Source: Paenibacillus sp. HWE-109 (GTDB lineage: Bacteria; Bacillota; Bacilli; Paenibacillales; NBRC-103111). From it: a stretch of 64,000 nt of DNA. This document shows positions 27,286-35,988 of this stretch, one piece after another. The notes beneath the pieces are model-generated. The model did no database searches and was not told where the DNA came from. It saw nothing but the letters and a program-made list of their open reading frames with translations. The stretch spans positions 1,612,001 through 1,676,000 of the forward strand of contig NZ_CP091881.1 in the NCBI RefSeq assembly GCF_022163125.1. Direction: 5' to 3'. Both the position numbers and the translations under genes were made by a program. How positions within the stretch are numbered: position 1 is the first letter of the stretch; each line of letters begins with the position of its first letter.

Positions 27286-28790
27286 CCGCAGCTTTCTTTG
27301 CTGCGGCGGTTTTCGGTCTTAAGTGCATCTAATGAACTCTATGATGCTTATAGAGCGGAAAATGGCTGCTTTGGAGATTTAATGAACGGAGTTGGCGCTA
27401 TCCGGTACTTTATTGGTCGAATGGTGATCATTTGCTTGCGATAGCACATCTTGAGTTCATTAGATTTTCAGAGTGAGCGATTTTGGCTGATTAACGGTTT
27501 TTGAGTTCGTTAGGGGGGCTTGGACTTGCCTCGAGGTCCATTGACGTGAAGAATTAGCCGCAGGCTAGGCTGTTCTCATTGGCGTCCACCGGTTGCCTTC
27601 TTTGCTGCGGCGGTTTTCGGTCTTAAGTGCATCTAATGAACTCTATGATGCTTATAGACCGAAAAAATGGCTGATTTGGAGATTTAATGAACGGAGTTGG
27701 CGCTATCGTGCACTTTATTGGTCGAATGGTGATCATTTGCTTGCGATAGCACATCTTGAGTTCATTAGATTTTCAGAGTGAGCGATTTTGGCCGATTAAC
27801 GGTTATTGAGTTCGTTAGGGGGGGCTTGGGCTTGCCTCGAGGTCTATTGACGTGATGAGTTAGCCGCAGGCTAAGCTGTTTTCATTGGCGTCCACCGCAG
27901 CCTTCTTTGCTGCGGCGGCTTTCGGTCTTAAGTGCATCTAATGAACTCTATGATGCTTATAGACCGGAAAATGGCTGCTTTGGACATTTAATGAACGGAG
28001 TTGGCGCTATCCGGCACTTTATTGGTCGAATGGTGATTATTTGCTTGCGATAGCACATCTGGAGTTCATTAGATTTTCAGAGTGAGCGATTTTGGCCGAT
28101 TAACGGTTATTGAGTTCGTTAGGGGGCTTGAGCTTGCCTCAAGGTGCATAGATTTGATGACCAAGCGTAGGCTAAGCTGTTCTCATTGGCGTCCACCGCA
28201 GCTTTCTTTGCTACGGCGGTTTTCGGTCTTAAGTGCATCTAATGAACTCTATGATGCTTATAGACCGGAAAATGGCTGCTTTGGAGATTTAATGAACGGA
28301 GTTGGCGCTATCCGGCGCTTTATTGGTCGAATGGTGATCACTTGCTCGCGATAACACATCTGGAGTTCATTAGATTTTCAGAGTGAGCGATTTTGGCCGA
28401 TTAACGGTTATTGAGTTCGTTAGAGGGCTTGGGCTTGCCTCAAGGTCCATTGACGTGATGAGCTAGCCGCAGGCTAGGCTGTTTTCATTGGCGTCCACCG
28501 TTGCCTTCTTTGCTGCGGCGGTTTTCGGTCTTAAGTACATCTAATGAACTCTATGATGCTTGTAGACCGGAAAATGGCTGCTTTGGAGATTTAATGAACG
28601 GAGTTGGCGCTATCCGGCACTTTATTGGTCGAATGGTGATCATTTGCTTGCGATAGCACATCTGGAGTTCATTAGATTTTCAGAGTGAGCGATTTTGGCC
28701 GATTAACGGTTATTGAGTTCGTTAGGGGGGCTTGGGCTTGCCTCGAGGTCCATAGATTTGATGACCAAGCGCAGGCTAGGTTTATCTTAA
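27286..28790 (+). repeat. five tandem copies of a ~303-bp family A element
   Basis: The anchor GTCTTAAGT begins at 27316, 27620, 27925, 28226 and 28528, giving periods of 304, 305, 301 and 302 bp. Each unit holds a small GC hairpin (GCAGC...GCTGC), then an outer inverted pair ATCTAATGAACTC / GAGTTCATTAGAT about 140 bp apart, internal blocks with ATTTAATGAACGGAG and GATCATTTG, and an AGCC-N3-GGCT hairpin near its end. Copies differ by scattered substitutions and 1-3 bp indels. There is no conserved ORF. Confidence 0.9.
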
Positions 28791-29080
28791 CGAACAAGCC
28801 GATCCCTGGAGTCTGAGTTAGCTGCCAATGGTGCCAGGGAGGGGGGCGTGCGGGAATAAAGCATATCCAGCTTGTGCCTAGGCGAGCTGCACTCTTAAAT
28901 AAGAGCCTCTAGAAGCTCTTATACGCGCCTGAAGCGGCACATTCTGGGGGATAGAAGTCTTTGGAGACTCTTATCTCCAACAAACACCCTCAAAACGTCA
29001 CCAAACGAAGATATAAGAGCCTCTAGAAGCTCTTATGCGCGCCTGAACCGGCCAATTCTGGGGGATAGGAGTCTTTGGAG
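28791..29080 (+). repeat. family B palindromic elements, second copy split by IS66
   Basis: Two copies start near 28899 and 29013, each with a near-palindrome (ATAAGAGC...GCTCTTAT), then GCGCCTGAA and ATTCTGGGGGATAG.AGTCTTTGGAG. The second copy breaks at 29080 and resumes at 30613 on the far side of the insertion. About 100 bp before the first copy (28791-28890) shows nothing recognisable. Confidence 0.7.
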
Positions 29081-30612
29081 GTTACTACTTAGGTCCCCTT
29101 ATTCAAACCCCTAAAAATTGGTTAAGAATACTTAACGAATTTAATGGAGAAGAGGGATCAGGATGAAAATGAGCCTCGAAGAAATCAAACAAATTAGCCA
29201 CAGTAGTCCAGATCAAATCGAGAAGGTCATTACGAAACTGCTAGAACGGATCACTGAACTGGAAAACAGAGTAGCCGAGTTGGAGCGCCAGCTAGGGCTT
29301 AACAGCAAGAATAGTAGCAAGCCGCCTTCAAGTGACGGGTTTCGTAAGCCCGCAAACTCCCGCATCGCTGGTGGCAAAAAGGGAGCACCCCTAGGTCATG
29401 AAGGACACACACTTAGTATGGTGGATGATCCGGATGCCATCCTCGACTTTTGCCTAACTACCTGCCCTGCGTGTCATGCTCCAATGGACCAGGAGAACTG
29501 TATAGGCTACGACCGGCGTCAGCAGATCGATCTGCCTGAACCACGCATCCAGACAACCGAGTTTCGCGCTCATACGAGCTGCTGCCCGCAGTGTAGCGGG
29601 GTTCATCAGGCTGCTTTTCCGTCGCATGTCAGCGCCTCTGTCCAATATGGAGCTGGTGTTACGGGCTGGATCGTGTATGTGAGTGCGTACCATATGATTC
29701 CACTGAAAAGGGTGAGCGAGATGTTTGCGGACCTGACCGGGCATTCGCTGAGCGAGGCTACGGTCATCGCCCATTTGAAGAAATCGCACAAGCAGCTAGG
29801 TCCCTATGAGGAACAAATTCGCCAAAACCTGCTGAATGCCGATGTTTTGCACGCTGATGAAACCGGCATTCACGTCGATGGCAAACAGCGATGGCTGCAC
29901 ACCCTCTCTAATGTGGACTGGACGTTCCAGGCGGTTCACGAAAACCGGGGCACCCTCGCTTTTGATGCCATCGGTCTGCTGCCGGCTTACTCGGGCATTC
30001 TAGTGCATGACTGCAACGGGCCGTATTTTAAAGAAAAATACACGTTCCAGCATGCCTTATGCAATGCGCACTTACTGCGGGAATGCCAAGGAATCGCCGA
30101 TTATGATCATCACCAGTGGGCCGTGCAGATGAAACGCTTGCTACAAGTAGCCTGGCGTCTCACGCTAGCCGCCCGTAAAGTCTTGTGCTGCTTAGCTCCG
30201 AGTACGGTTAAATGGCTAGAGAATTGGTACGATGACATCCTGCAGCAGGGCGAGCTGGAATGGAATCAAGGGCGTACCAAAGCCAAAACCGGACCGCAAG
30301 GCAGGCAAAGCAAAAGTAAATCGGCCAATCTGGGTGAACGTTTCCGTCGTCACAAGGAACCGATTCTCCGGTTTATTCAAGATGTCCGTGTTCCTTTTGA
30401 CAACAATGTCGCCGAACGAGACTTGCGGATGGCCAAGGTCAAAGCCAAAGTCTCCGGCTTATTCCGTACCTGGGACGGGGCTCATCAGTTCGCCCGCGCG
30501 CGCGGCTTCATTTCAACCCTTCGTAAACAAAATTCACCTGTACTCTCGACGCTTATTGTTACTTTTCGTGGGGAGTTTCGTTTTCCGCGTTTGGAAGAAG
30601 GTAAGTAGTAAC
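29081..30612 (+). mobile_element. complete IS66-family element, single-ORF type
   Basis: A 1532-bp insertion sequence bounded by perfect 11-bp terminal inverted repeats, GTTACTACTTA at 29081-29091 and TAAGTAGTAAC at 30602-30612, and flanked by the 8-bp duplication CTTTGGAG (29073-29080 and 30613-30620), the length typical of IS66. It encodes only the TnpC-type transposase, like the ISBst12 subgroup. The transposase stop codon lies inside the right repeat. Intact ends, ORF and duplication indicate a recent insertion. Confidence 0.93.
29163..30608 (+). CDS. IS66-family transposase (TnpC type)
   Basis: A 481-residue DDE transposase. The N-terminal ~45 residues form a leucine-zipper coiled coil followed by the family sequence LNSKNSSKPPSSDG. 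Cysteine pairs (TCPACHAPM, CCPQCSG) form a zinc-finger region. The catalytic core holds HADETGIHVDG (first Asp), VHDCNGPYF (second Asp) and FDNNVAERDLRMAKVK (Glu), so it looks active. Accessory tnpA and tnpB are absent. The start is ATG 29163 behind AGGGATCAGG. Confidence 0.93.
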   Translation: MKMSLEEIKQISHSSPDQIEKVITKLLERITELENRVAELERQLGLNSKNSSKPPSSDGFRKPANSRIAGGKKGAPLGHEGHTLSMVDDPDAILDFCLTTCPACHAPMDQENCIGYDRRQQIDLPEPRIQTTEFRAHTSCCPQCSGVHQAAFPSHVSASVQYGAGVTGWIVYVSAYHMIPLKRVSEMFADLTGHSLSEATVIAHLKKSHKQLGPYEEQIRQNLLNADVLHADETGIHVDGKQRWLHTLSNVDWTFQAVHENRGTLAFDAIGLLPAYSGILVHDCNGPYFKEKYTFQHALCNAHLLRECQGIADYDHHQWAVQMKRLLQVAWRLTLAARKVLCCLAPSTVKWLENWYDDILQQGELEWNQGRTKAKTGPQGRQSKSKSANLGERFRRHKEPILRFIQDVRVPFDNNVAERDLRMAKVKAKVSGLFRTWDGAHQFARARGFISTLRKQNSPVLSTLIVTFRGEFRFPRLEEGK

Positions 30613-30703
30613 CTTTGGAGACTCTTAATCCTTACGTTTACTCCCAAGCATAGCAAGCTGCTCTGCAGAGTGGATGTTTGATGAAAGTCCGGTGGCTTTA
30701 GCT
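30613..30703 (+). repeat. remainder of the split family B element
   Basis: Begins with the target duplication CTTTGGAG and continues ACTCTTAAT, completing the copy interrupted at 29080. The rest up to the microsatellite shows no gene. Confidence 0.65.
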
Positions 30704-30796
30704 TGCCCGTGCCCGTGCCGTGCCCGTGGCCGTGCCCGTGGCCGTGCCCGTGGCCGTGCCCGTGCCCGTGCCCGTGCCCGTGCCGTGCCCGTGCTC
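30704..30796 (+). repeat. GTGCCC hexanucleotide microsatellite
   Basis: About fifteen units of GTGCCC with regular variants: GTGCC (two) and GTGGCC (three, alternating with GTGCCC). It ends directly at the -35 box of the TetR promoter. Confidence 0.9.
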
Positions 30797-30843
30797 TTGC
30801 CCTTAGCCGCTAAACGTGATACAATCATCCTGACGAACGTTCG
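30797..30843 (+). promoter_or_regulatory. promoter and operator-like palindrome of the efflux operon
   Basis: TTGCCC (30797-30802), a 17-bp spacer and TACAAT (30820-30825). The perfect palindrome CGAACGTTCG at 30834-30843 falls at about the transcription start, a common place for autorepression by TetR proteins. Confidence 0.6.
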
Positions 30844-30859
30844 GAAGGGTAGTGATCAA

Positions 30860-31438
30860 ATGACTGCAACTCGCATCAGAGAGGTAGCCCTCAAACATTT
30901 TGCTAAAAACGGTTATGAAGGTGCATCGCTTGCGGATATTGCTGCTGAGGTAGGCATCAAGAAGCAATCCATTTACACGCATTTCAAAGGGAAAGATGAA
31001 CTTTTCCTTGATTTATTTGAGAAAGTCCAAGCGAAGGAATTGAATTTTGTTGCTGATTATCTGGAACGCCATAAGCATTTTTCGATTGATCAGCTTTTGC
31101 ATGGCTTCCTAATTCAATACAATGATTGCTACGAACAAGATGATAACGCCAAGTTTTTCTTGCGTACGGTCTTTTTCCCGCCTTCTCATCTCTACGAGGT
31201 GATTGTCAAACAAGGTTACTACCATTTAGAAAAATTAGAAACGATGCTAATTCCTGTATTCGACCAAGCGCTAGCAGATGGGTTAATCACCCCTGATGTC
31301 AGCAGAGATAGGGCGACAGCGGCATTCCTTGCTGTGATGGACGGGATGTTCGTCGAATTGCTGTTCGGAGGAGCTGAATTATCGCTTATCAGAATTGAGG
31401 CTTCTTGGCTCGTATACTGGCGTGGCATCAAAAAGTGA
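30860..31438 (+). CDS. TetR-family repressor
   Basis: A 192-residue regulator with an N-terminal TetR helix-turn-helix (LADIAAEVGIKKQSIYTHFKGKDELF, residues about 25-50) and a variable helical ligand domain. ATG 30860 is chosen because it gives a normal N-terminus (MTATRIREVALKHFA) and lies after the promoter; the upstream frame to 30674 only translates the microsatellite. It is followed 21 bp later by two SMR efflux subunits, the order seen in the Bacillus subtilis yvdTSR operon, and probably represses them and itself through the CGAACGTTCG site. Confidence 0.9.
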   Translation: MTATRIREVALKHFAKNGYEGASLADIAAEVGIKKQSIYTHFKGKDELFLDLFEKVQAKELNFVADYLERHKHFSIDQLLHGFLIQYNDCYEQDDNAKFFLRTVFFPPSHLYEVIVKQGYYHLEKLETMLIPVFDQALADGLITPDVSRDRATAAFLAVMDGMFVELLFGGAELSLIRIEASWLVYWRGIKK

Positions 31439-31459
31439 AGCAACAGGAGGATTTTACAC

Positions 31460-31801
31460 ATGAACCGTAACTGGATTTATATTTTTGTAGGTGCTTTTTT
31501 TGAAGTTATTTGGGTCACCGGCTTGAAACACTCGGATACCGCATGGGCGTGGATCGGCACAATTATTGCGATGTACATTTCCTTTCATCTTGTTATTAGC
31601 GCTTCAACTAAACTGCCAGTGGGGACCGTCTATGCCGTCTTCACGGGAATGGGGACAGCGGGCACGGTAGTAGTGGAAATGCTAGTTTTCGGCGAGCCGT
31701 TCAGGATGATTAAAGTATTCCTTATCCTGCTGCTTTTATCCGGTGTATTCGGACTAAAGTTTGTGACATCTGAGCAAGATAAGAAAGGAGCTGCAGTCTG
31801 A
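31460..31801 (+). CDS. SMR-family efflux subunit 1
   Basis: A 113-residue protein with four membrane spans and the conserved membrane glutamate (FFEVIWVTGLKHS, E15), hallmark of small multidrug resistance transporters that exchange protons for cationic compounds. It is one half of a heteromeric pair: its TGA overlaps the next ATG by one base. AGGAGG lies before ATG 31460. The substrate is not determinable; related pairs include guanidinium and quaternary-ammonium exporters. Confidence 0.92.
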   Translation: MNRNWIYIFVGAFFEVIWVTGLKHSDTAWAWIGTIIAMYISFHLVISASTKLPVGTVYAVFTGMGTAGTVVVEMLVFGEPFRMIKVFLILLLLSGVFGLKFVTSEQDKKGAAV

Positions 31802-32115
31802 TGGGGTGGATTTTTCTTATGTTTGCCGGCATGTTTGAGGTCGTCGGCGTTGTGGGCATGAACCAGATTAATAAAGCGAAGAATATTCGCTCCTTCAGTC
31901 TGTTCATCGTTGGTATTGTCATGAGCTTCGGTCTTCTGAGCCAGGCTATGAAAAGCCTGCCGATGGGGACGTCATACGCCGTTTGGACAGGCATTGGTAC
32001 AGTTGGCGGGGCAGTGGTCGGGATGCTGTTCTATGGCGAGTCCAAAGATTGGAAACGGATTGTATTCATAGCGATGGTATTAAGCGCAGCGGTTGGTTTG
32101 AAATTAATTTCCTAA
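31801..32115 (+). CDS. SMR-family efflux subunit 2
   Basis: A 104-residue partner with four spans and the membrane glutamate in GMFEVVGVVGMNQ. Its start overlaps the stop of subunit 1 (TGATG), with the SD AAAGGAG inside the upstream gene, a coupling typical of YkkC/YkkD- and YvdS/YvdR-like pairs. Confidence 0.92.
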   Translation: MGWIFLMFAGMFEVVGVVGMNQINKAKNIRSFSLFIVGIVMSFGLLSQAMKSLPMGTSYAVWTGIGTVGGAVVGMLFYGESKDWKRIVFIAMVLSAAVGLKLIS

Positions 32116-32128
32116 TTAGACAATAAGA

Positions 32129-32175
32129 AGAGGCTGCTCAACAGGTTAATAACCTGGCGAGCAGCCTCTGTTTGT
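32129..32175. terminator. bidirectional terminator between SMR genes and gdhA
   Basis: AGAGGCTGCTC (32129-32139) pairs with GAGCAGCCTCT (32159-32169), with an inner CAGGTT/AACCTG stem. It can serve the plus-strand SMR operon and the converging gdhA. Confidence 0.75.
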
Positions 32176-32183
32176 ATTATTAC

Positions 32184-33566
32184 CTAAACGACACCTTGAG
32201 CAATCATGGCATCGGCTACTTTGGTAAAGCCTGCAATATTAGCGCCTACAACGAGGTTGCCGGGATATCCGTATTCCTCTGCCGCTTGGACGGCGTTTTT
32301 GTAAATGTTTTTCATGATAGCGTGGAGTTTATCATCCACTTCATGGAATTGCCAGGAGTATCTCATGCTGTTCTGGGACATTTCCAGCGCGGACACGGCT
32401 ACACCGCCTGCATTCGCAGCCTTGGCCGGTCCAAACAACACGCCTGCCTGCAAGAAGACATCAATGGCTTCCAACGTAGATGGCATGTTCGCGCCTTCAC
32501 CAACGGCTTTGACGCCGTTGCTTACGAGGACCTTCGCTGCATCCTCATCAATTTCATTCTGTGTTGCACTAGGAAGTGCAATGTCACATGGAATAGTCCA
32601 TATTCCGTTGCAGCCTTCATGATAGGTTGCGTCTGGATGCTCATCTACATATTCGCTGATGCGCTTTCTGTCTACTTCCTTCAGGCGACGAACCGTGTCA
32701 AGGCAGATTCCGTTTTTGTCATGAATATAACCGTTGGAGTCACTGCAAGCAACGACTTTGGCGCCCAGTTGTATCGCCTTTTGCATGGCATAGATCGCCA
32801 CGTTCCCAGATCCTGACACAACTACGGTGCTGCCTTCAAAGCTAAGACCCAGAGATTGCAGCATTTCATTCACAAAGTAAACACAACCATACCCAGTAGC
32901 TTCCGTACGTGCTAAGCTGCCGCCATAGATAATGCCTTTGCCTGTCAGTACTCCAGCCTCGTATGCGCCTCTAATTCGCTTGTACTGACCGAACATGAAA
33001 CCAATTTCACGGGCACCTACACCAATGTCTCCTGCCGGTACATCGGTATCTTGACCCAAATATTTATAAAGCTCTGTCATGAAACTTTGCGTAAAGCGCA
33101 TGATTTCATTATCGGATTTGCCTTTAGGATCGAAATCCGAGCCGCCTTTACCACCGCCGATAGGCTGGCCTGTAAGGGAGTTTTTGAACGTTTGTTCAAA
33201 CCCGAGAAACTTAATAATGCTAGCATTAACGGAAGGGTGAAAACGCAGTCCGCCTTTATAGGGGCCAATCGCACTATTAAATTGAACACGAAAACCGCGG
33301 TTCACGTGTGTAACTCCTTGGTCATCTACCCATGGCACGCGGAACGTAATTAGACGCTCGGGTTCAACGATACGTTCAAGGATTCCGGCCTTCATGTACT
33401 TCGGATGTTTAGAGAGAACTGGAATCAGTGACTCTAAAATCTCCTTAACGGCCTGATGGAATTCTTTCTCATATGGGTTGCGTTTGACTACGGTTTCGTA
33501 TACGCTGTGTACATACTGGCTGGCAACGACTTCATTCTCTACTTCATTGTGTACTTGAACAATCAC
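32184..33566 (-). CDS. gdhA: NADP-type glutamate dehydrogenase
   Basis: A ~460-residue hexameric-type enzyme linking ammonium and 2-oxoglutarate to glutamate. Motifs: GPYKGGLRFHPSVN with the active-site lysine, PIGGGKGGSDFDPKGK, DVPAGDIGVGAREIGFMFG and the nucleotide-binding GSGNVAIYA. The length and motifs match assimilatory NADP enzymes. GTG 33566 is preferred as start because AAGGTGG (33576-33582 on this strand) leaves 9 nt; ATG 33575 directly abuts that site. It is monocistronic. Confidence 0.93.
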   Translation of the reverse strand: MIVQVHNEVENEVVASQYVHSVYETVVKRNPYEKEFHQAVKEILESLIPVLSKHPKYMKAGILERIVEPERLITFRVPWVDDQGVTHVNRGFRVQFNSAIGPYKGGLRFHPSVNASIIKFLGFEQTFKNSLTGQPIGGGKGGSDFDPKGKSDNEIMRFTQSFMTELYKYLGQDTDVPAGDIGVGAREIGFMFGQYKRIRGAYEAGVLTGKGIIYGGSLARTEATGYGCVYFVNEMLQSLGLSFEGSTVVVSGSGNVAIYAMQKAIQLGAKVVACSDSNGYIHDKNGICLDTVRRLKEVDRKRISEYVDEHPDATYHEGCNGIWTIPCDIALPSATQNEIDEDAAKVLVSNGVKAVGEGANMPSTLEAIDVFLQAGVLFGPAKAANAGGVAVSALEMSQNSMRYSWQFHEVDDKLHAIMKNIYKNAVQAAEEYGYPGNLVVGANIAGFTKVADAMIAQGVV

Positions 33567-33607
33567 GAATCTCATCCACCTTCAAATTCAGTAATAGTAA
33601 AATGTCT

Positions 33608-33637
33608 AATATAATAGTTTTACCTTATCCAAGGCAA
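33608..33637 (-). promoter_or_regulatory. candidate gdhA promoter
   Basis: On the minus strand, TTGCCT (33637-33632) and TATATT (33613-33608) with an 18-bp spacer, ~40 bp before the start. Confidence 0.4.
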
Positions 33638-33776
33638 TAGAGCAACCAAAATTTACATGTCATGTAAGCTTACTCGGCTTGGGAAAAACTCTGCGAAACC
33701 CGTGAAAGCTTAATGCTGCGCGTTTTTTCGGGGCAATATCGCCGGATATTAGATAGAAGCGACGATACTAACTAGA

Positions 33777-33823
33777 AATAGAGGCTGTCTCCAGGTTGTA
33801 AACCTAGAGCAGCCTCTATTTGT
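33777..33823 (-). terminator. terminator of the Gfo/Idh pair
   Basis: AATAGAGGCTG (33777-33787) pairs with CAGCCTCTATT (33810-33820), with an inner AGGTT/AACCT stem. Confidence 0.75.
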
Positions 33824-33854
33824 TCAATGCGTCTATTCAGCCTAATAATCTGCC

Positions 33855-34841
33855 CTACAGCAAAACCGGTTGCCCCAGTTTTACGGATTCGTATCCAGCT
33901 AAAGCGACAACAGTCGAACGCAAGCCATCTTCCCCAGTGATCGGTACCTGCTCGCCGTTCAGCAGCGCAGTAACGAATCCCTTCACTAAGTATTCGTCCA
34001 TAGAGTCTCCCCAGAATGTCCATACGCCTTTTCCGTTAGTCTCACTATATAATTCGTTCTTTTGAGCAAAACCATCAACCGCAATCGTGCCTTTCGTACC
34101 GATGATCGTCATCGTTACATCTCCCCAAGTAGGAAATGACGAGTTCCGTGACCAACTTGTGTCCAAGACACCGATGGCCCCATTGGCGAACTTGACATGG
34201 ATCATGCCAGCATCGTCGATATTAATGTCTTCATTAAATAATGTGGCAGAATAAGCGTATACTTCTTTCACGTCCGACTGAGTAAACCAATTCATCAAGT
34301 CCATTACATGAACGGTATGATCCAACAAAGCACCGCCGCCCGATAACTCGGATTGGAGGAACCAGCCGGAAGGAAGCGAACCGCGATTGGTTCCCTTGAT
34401 CGCTACGATTTCCCCGATCTCACCTTGATCGATGGCTTCCTTCGCTTTCATCACGGAAGCCAAATATCGGCAAGGAAAAGCAGTCATAAGCTGAACGCCA
34501 TTCTCTTGGCATGCGGAAATCATAGCTTCCATTTCGGTAAGGGAGAGGCCAAGCGGCTTTTCACAAAGCACGTGCTTGCCTGCTTGCGCTGCCGCTATTG
34601 TGAGCTTGGCGTGATGAACGTTCTCCGAACAGATAACAACGGCATCAAGATCAGTAGCGAGCAAATCCTCATAATTGGCATAATACGGAATTCCGTAATC
34701 GGTTGTTACTTTTTCAACGCGGCTCTGGATCTCGTCGGAGATGCCCGTGATGTCGACATTCGACATGGCTCTGAGCGATTCCAGATAGGAGTATGCATGG
34801 CCGTGGGCAAAGCTGATTAAACCTACTTTTAACTTCTTCAT
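33855..34841 (-). CDS. Gfo/Idh/MocA-family dehydrogenase
   Basis: A 328-residue NAD(P)-dependent sugar or inositol dehydrogenase-type protein. The N-terminal Rossmann fold begins LKVGLISFAHGHA; the CEKPLGLSL motif near residue 95 is the family's catalytic-lysine signature, and a C-terminal alpha/beta domain follows (LDHTVHVMDLMNWF). The first glycine motif is unusual (G-L-I-S-F-A-H-G). It overlaps the preceding dehydrogenase gene by 4 bp. The substrate is unknown. Confidence 0.88.
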   Translation of the reverse strand: MKKLKVGLISFAHGHAYSYLESLRAMSNVDITGISDEIQSRVEKVTTDYGIPYYANYEDLLATDLDAVVICSENVHHAKLTIAAAQAGKHVLCEKPLGLSLTEMEAMISACQENGVQLMTAFPCRYLASVMKAKEAIDQGEIGEIVAIKGTNRGSLPSGWFLQSELSGGGALLDHTVHVMDLMNWFTQSDVKEVYAYSATLFNEDINIDDAGMIHVKFANGAIGVLDTSWSRNSSFPTWGDVTMTIIGTKGTIAVDGFAQKNELYSETNGKGVWTFWGDSMDEYLVKGFVTALLNGEQVPITGEDGLRSTVVALAGYESVKLGQPVLL

Positions 34842-35848
34842 GCTGTCTCCTCCCCGAGCTGCGTACTTGGCTGAAGGTACACAGATTTTCCTGTCTGTAC
34901 CGATTCGAGCGCAGCCATAGTAATCTCTAATGCTTTATAAGCATCGTTAGCCGAAACGATAGGCTCGCTTCCCTCGCGGATACACTGAATGAAATGGGCT
35001 AATTCCAGTTCATAAGGATTGGAGAATCCCGGACTTTGCGGAACTTCTGCGAAACGTCTTTCTTCCGAACTGGAAGGTGCTTTGCAGATCTGCAAGGAGC
35101 TGCTTTTCTGGCTATCGCTTCGGATAAGCCCTTTGCTGCCGGCAATTTCTACAGCGGTTTGAAACGGGCCGTGATATCCCCAGAAAGCTTCCAGATTAGC
35201 AACGGCGCCGTTCTCAAAAATCAGAGTGACCAATGCGTAGTCCATCTCATTTACCCGGTGGTTCAAGCCGTAAACGGACTTCACGTCACCGATCGCCCAA
35301 CGTAGAAAATCAATATCGTGGATCATGAGATCGGCAATGACGCCGCCGCTTTTATCGGCATCTTTGAACCATGGTTTGACATCCCCGGGGTGAGAGCCTA
35401 TGCGTTTGGCGTGAACCACGCCGACTCGACCCAGCTTGCCCTCATCGATGGCTTGCTTCATTTGGATGTATTCAGGGAAAAAGCGAACGACATGCCCGAC
35501 AAAGAGACGAACGCCATTCTGTTCGCAACATTGGATCATGGCTGCTGCGTCCTCCAAATTAAGCGCAAGCGGCTTTTCGCAAATCACATGTTTGCCGGCT
35601 TGCGCCGCTTTCAATGTATACTCTTTATGTAGGTAGCTAGGCAAAGTCACGCTGACAACATCCAAGTCAGTTTCGTTCAGCATTTCTTCAAAGGAATGAT
35701 AAGCCGCTGCACCTGTTTTCATCGATAGTTCTTGTGCTAACTCGAAATCCACATCGCAGACGCCAACCAGCGTCACATCCGGCATGTTCATATAACTGAG
35801 GGCGTGTACATTTCCCATTCCCCCGCAACCGACAATGGCTACTTTCAT
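34838..35848 (-). CDS. Gfo/Idh/MocA-family dehydrogenase
   Basis: A 336-residue paralogue of the downstream dehydrogenase, with a canonical GCGGMGNVHA nucleotide motif, CEKPLALNL and the LMIHDIDFLRWA active-site helix (the His-Asp pair of the family). SD AAGGAG precedes ATG 35848. It is transcribed away from the AraC-type gene at 35989, sharing a ~140-bp divergent control region. Paired Gfo/Idh enzymes next to LplB-type importers often process the imported sugar. Confidence 0.9.
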   Translation of the reverse strand: MKVAIVGCGGMGNVHALSYMNMPDVTLVGVCDVDFELAQELSMKTGAAAYHSFEEMLNETDLDVVSVTLPSYLHKEYTLKAAQAGKHVICEKPLALNLEDAAAMIQCCEQNGVRLFVGHVVRFFPEYIQMKQAIDEGKLGRVGVVHAKRIGSHPGDVKPWFKDADKSGGVIADLMIHDIDFLRWAIGDVKSVYGLNHRVNEMDYALVTLIFENGAVANLEAFWGYHGPFQTAVEIAGSKGLIRSDSQKSSSLQICKAPSSSEERRFAEVPQSPGFSNPYELELAHFIQCIREGSEPIVSANDAYKALEITMAALESVQTGKSVYLQPSTQLGEETA

Positions 35849-35988
35849 GCTAACTCACTCCTTGCTTCCTAGTATAAAAATGTTTAACTAAGTTATATGA
35901 TATACATATTGCTGGATACCGTATATGCGGACATTTATTCTTTTTATATCCATATTTGTGATCATCGAAAGTGTGGTGCTTGTAAGCA

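Noticed and set aside
27208..28354. ORFs of 60-90 codons inside the tandem array encoding a repeated LLRRFSVLSASNELYDAY-like peptide
   Set aside because: They arise from the nucleotide repeat, vary in end point between copies, lack ribosome sites and are broken in some units.
27286..28790. CRISPR array
   Set aside because: The period is ~303 bp with the whole unit conserved; there are no unique spacers and no cas genes.
30674..30859. N-terminal extension of the TetR protein rich in Arg-Ala-Arg-Gly
   Set aside because: It only translates the microsatellite and lies upstream of a good promoter and a normal TetR start.
30613..31460. Guanidine (ykkC-type) riboswitch before the SMR pair
   Set aside because: The leader of the TetR gene and the 21-bp gap before the first SMR gene hold no sequence resembling the conserved ykkC core.
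32172..32816. 214-residue plus-strand ORF opposite gdhA
   Set aside because: It is antisense to a strongly conserved enzyme, begins inside a terminator region and has no domain-like sequence.
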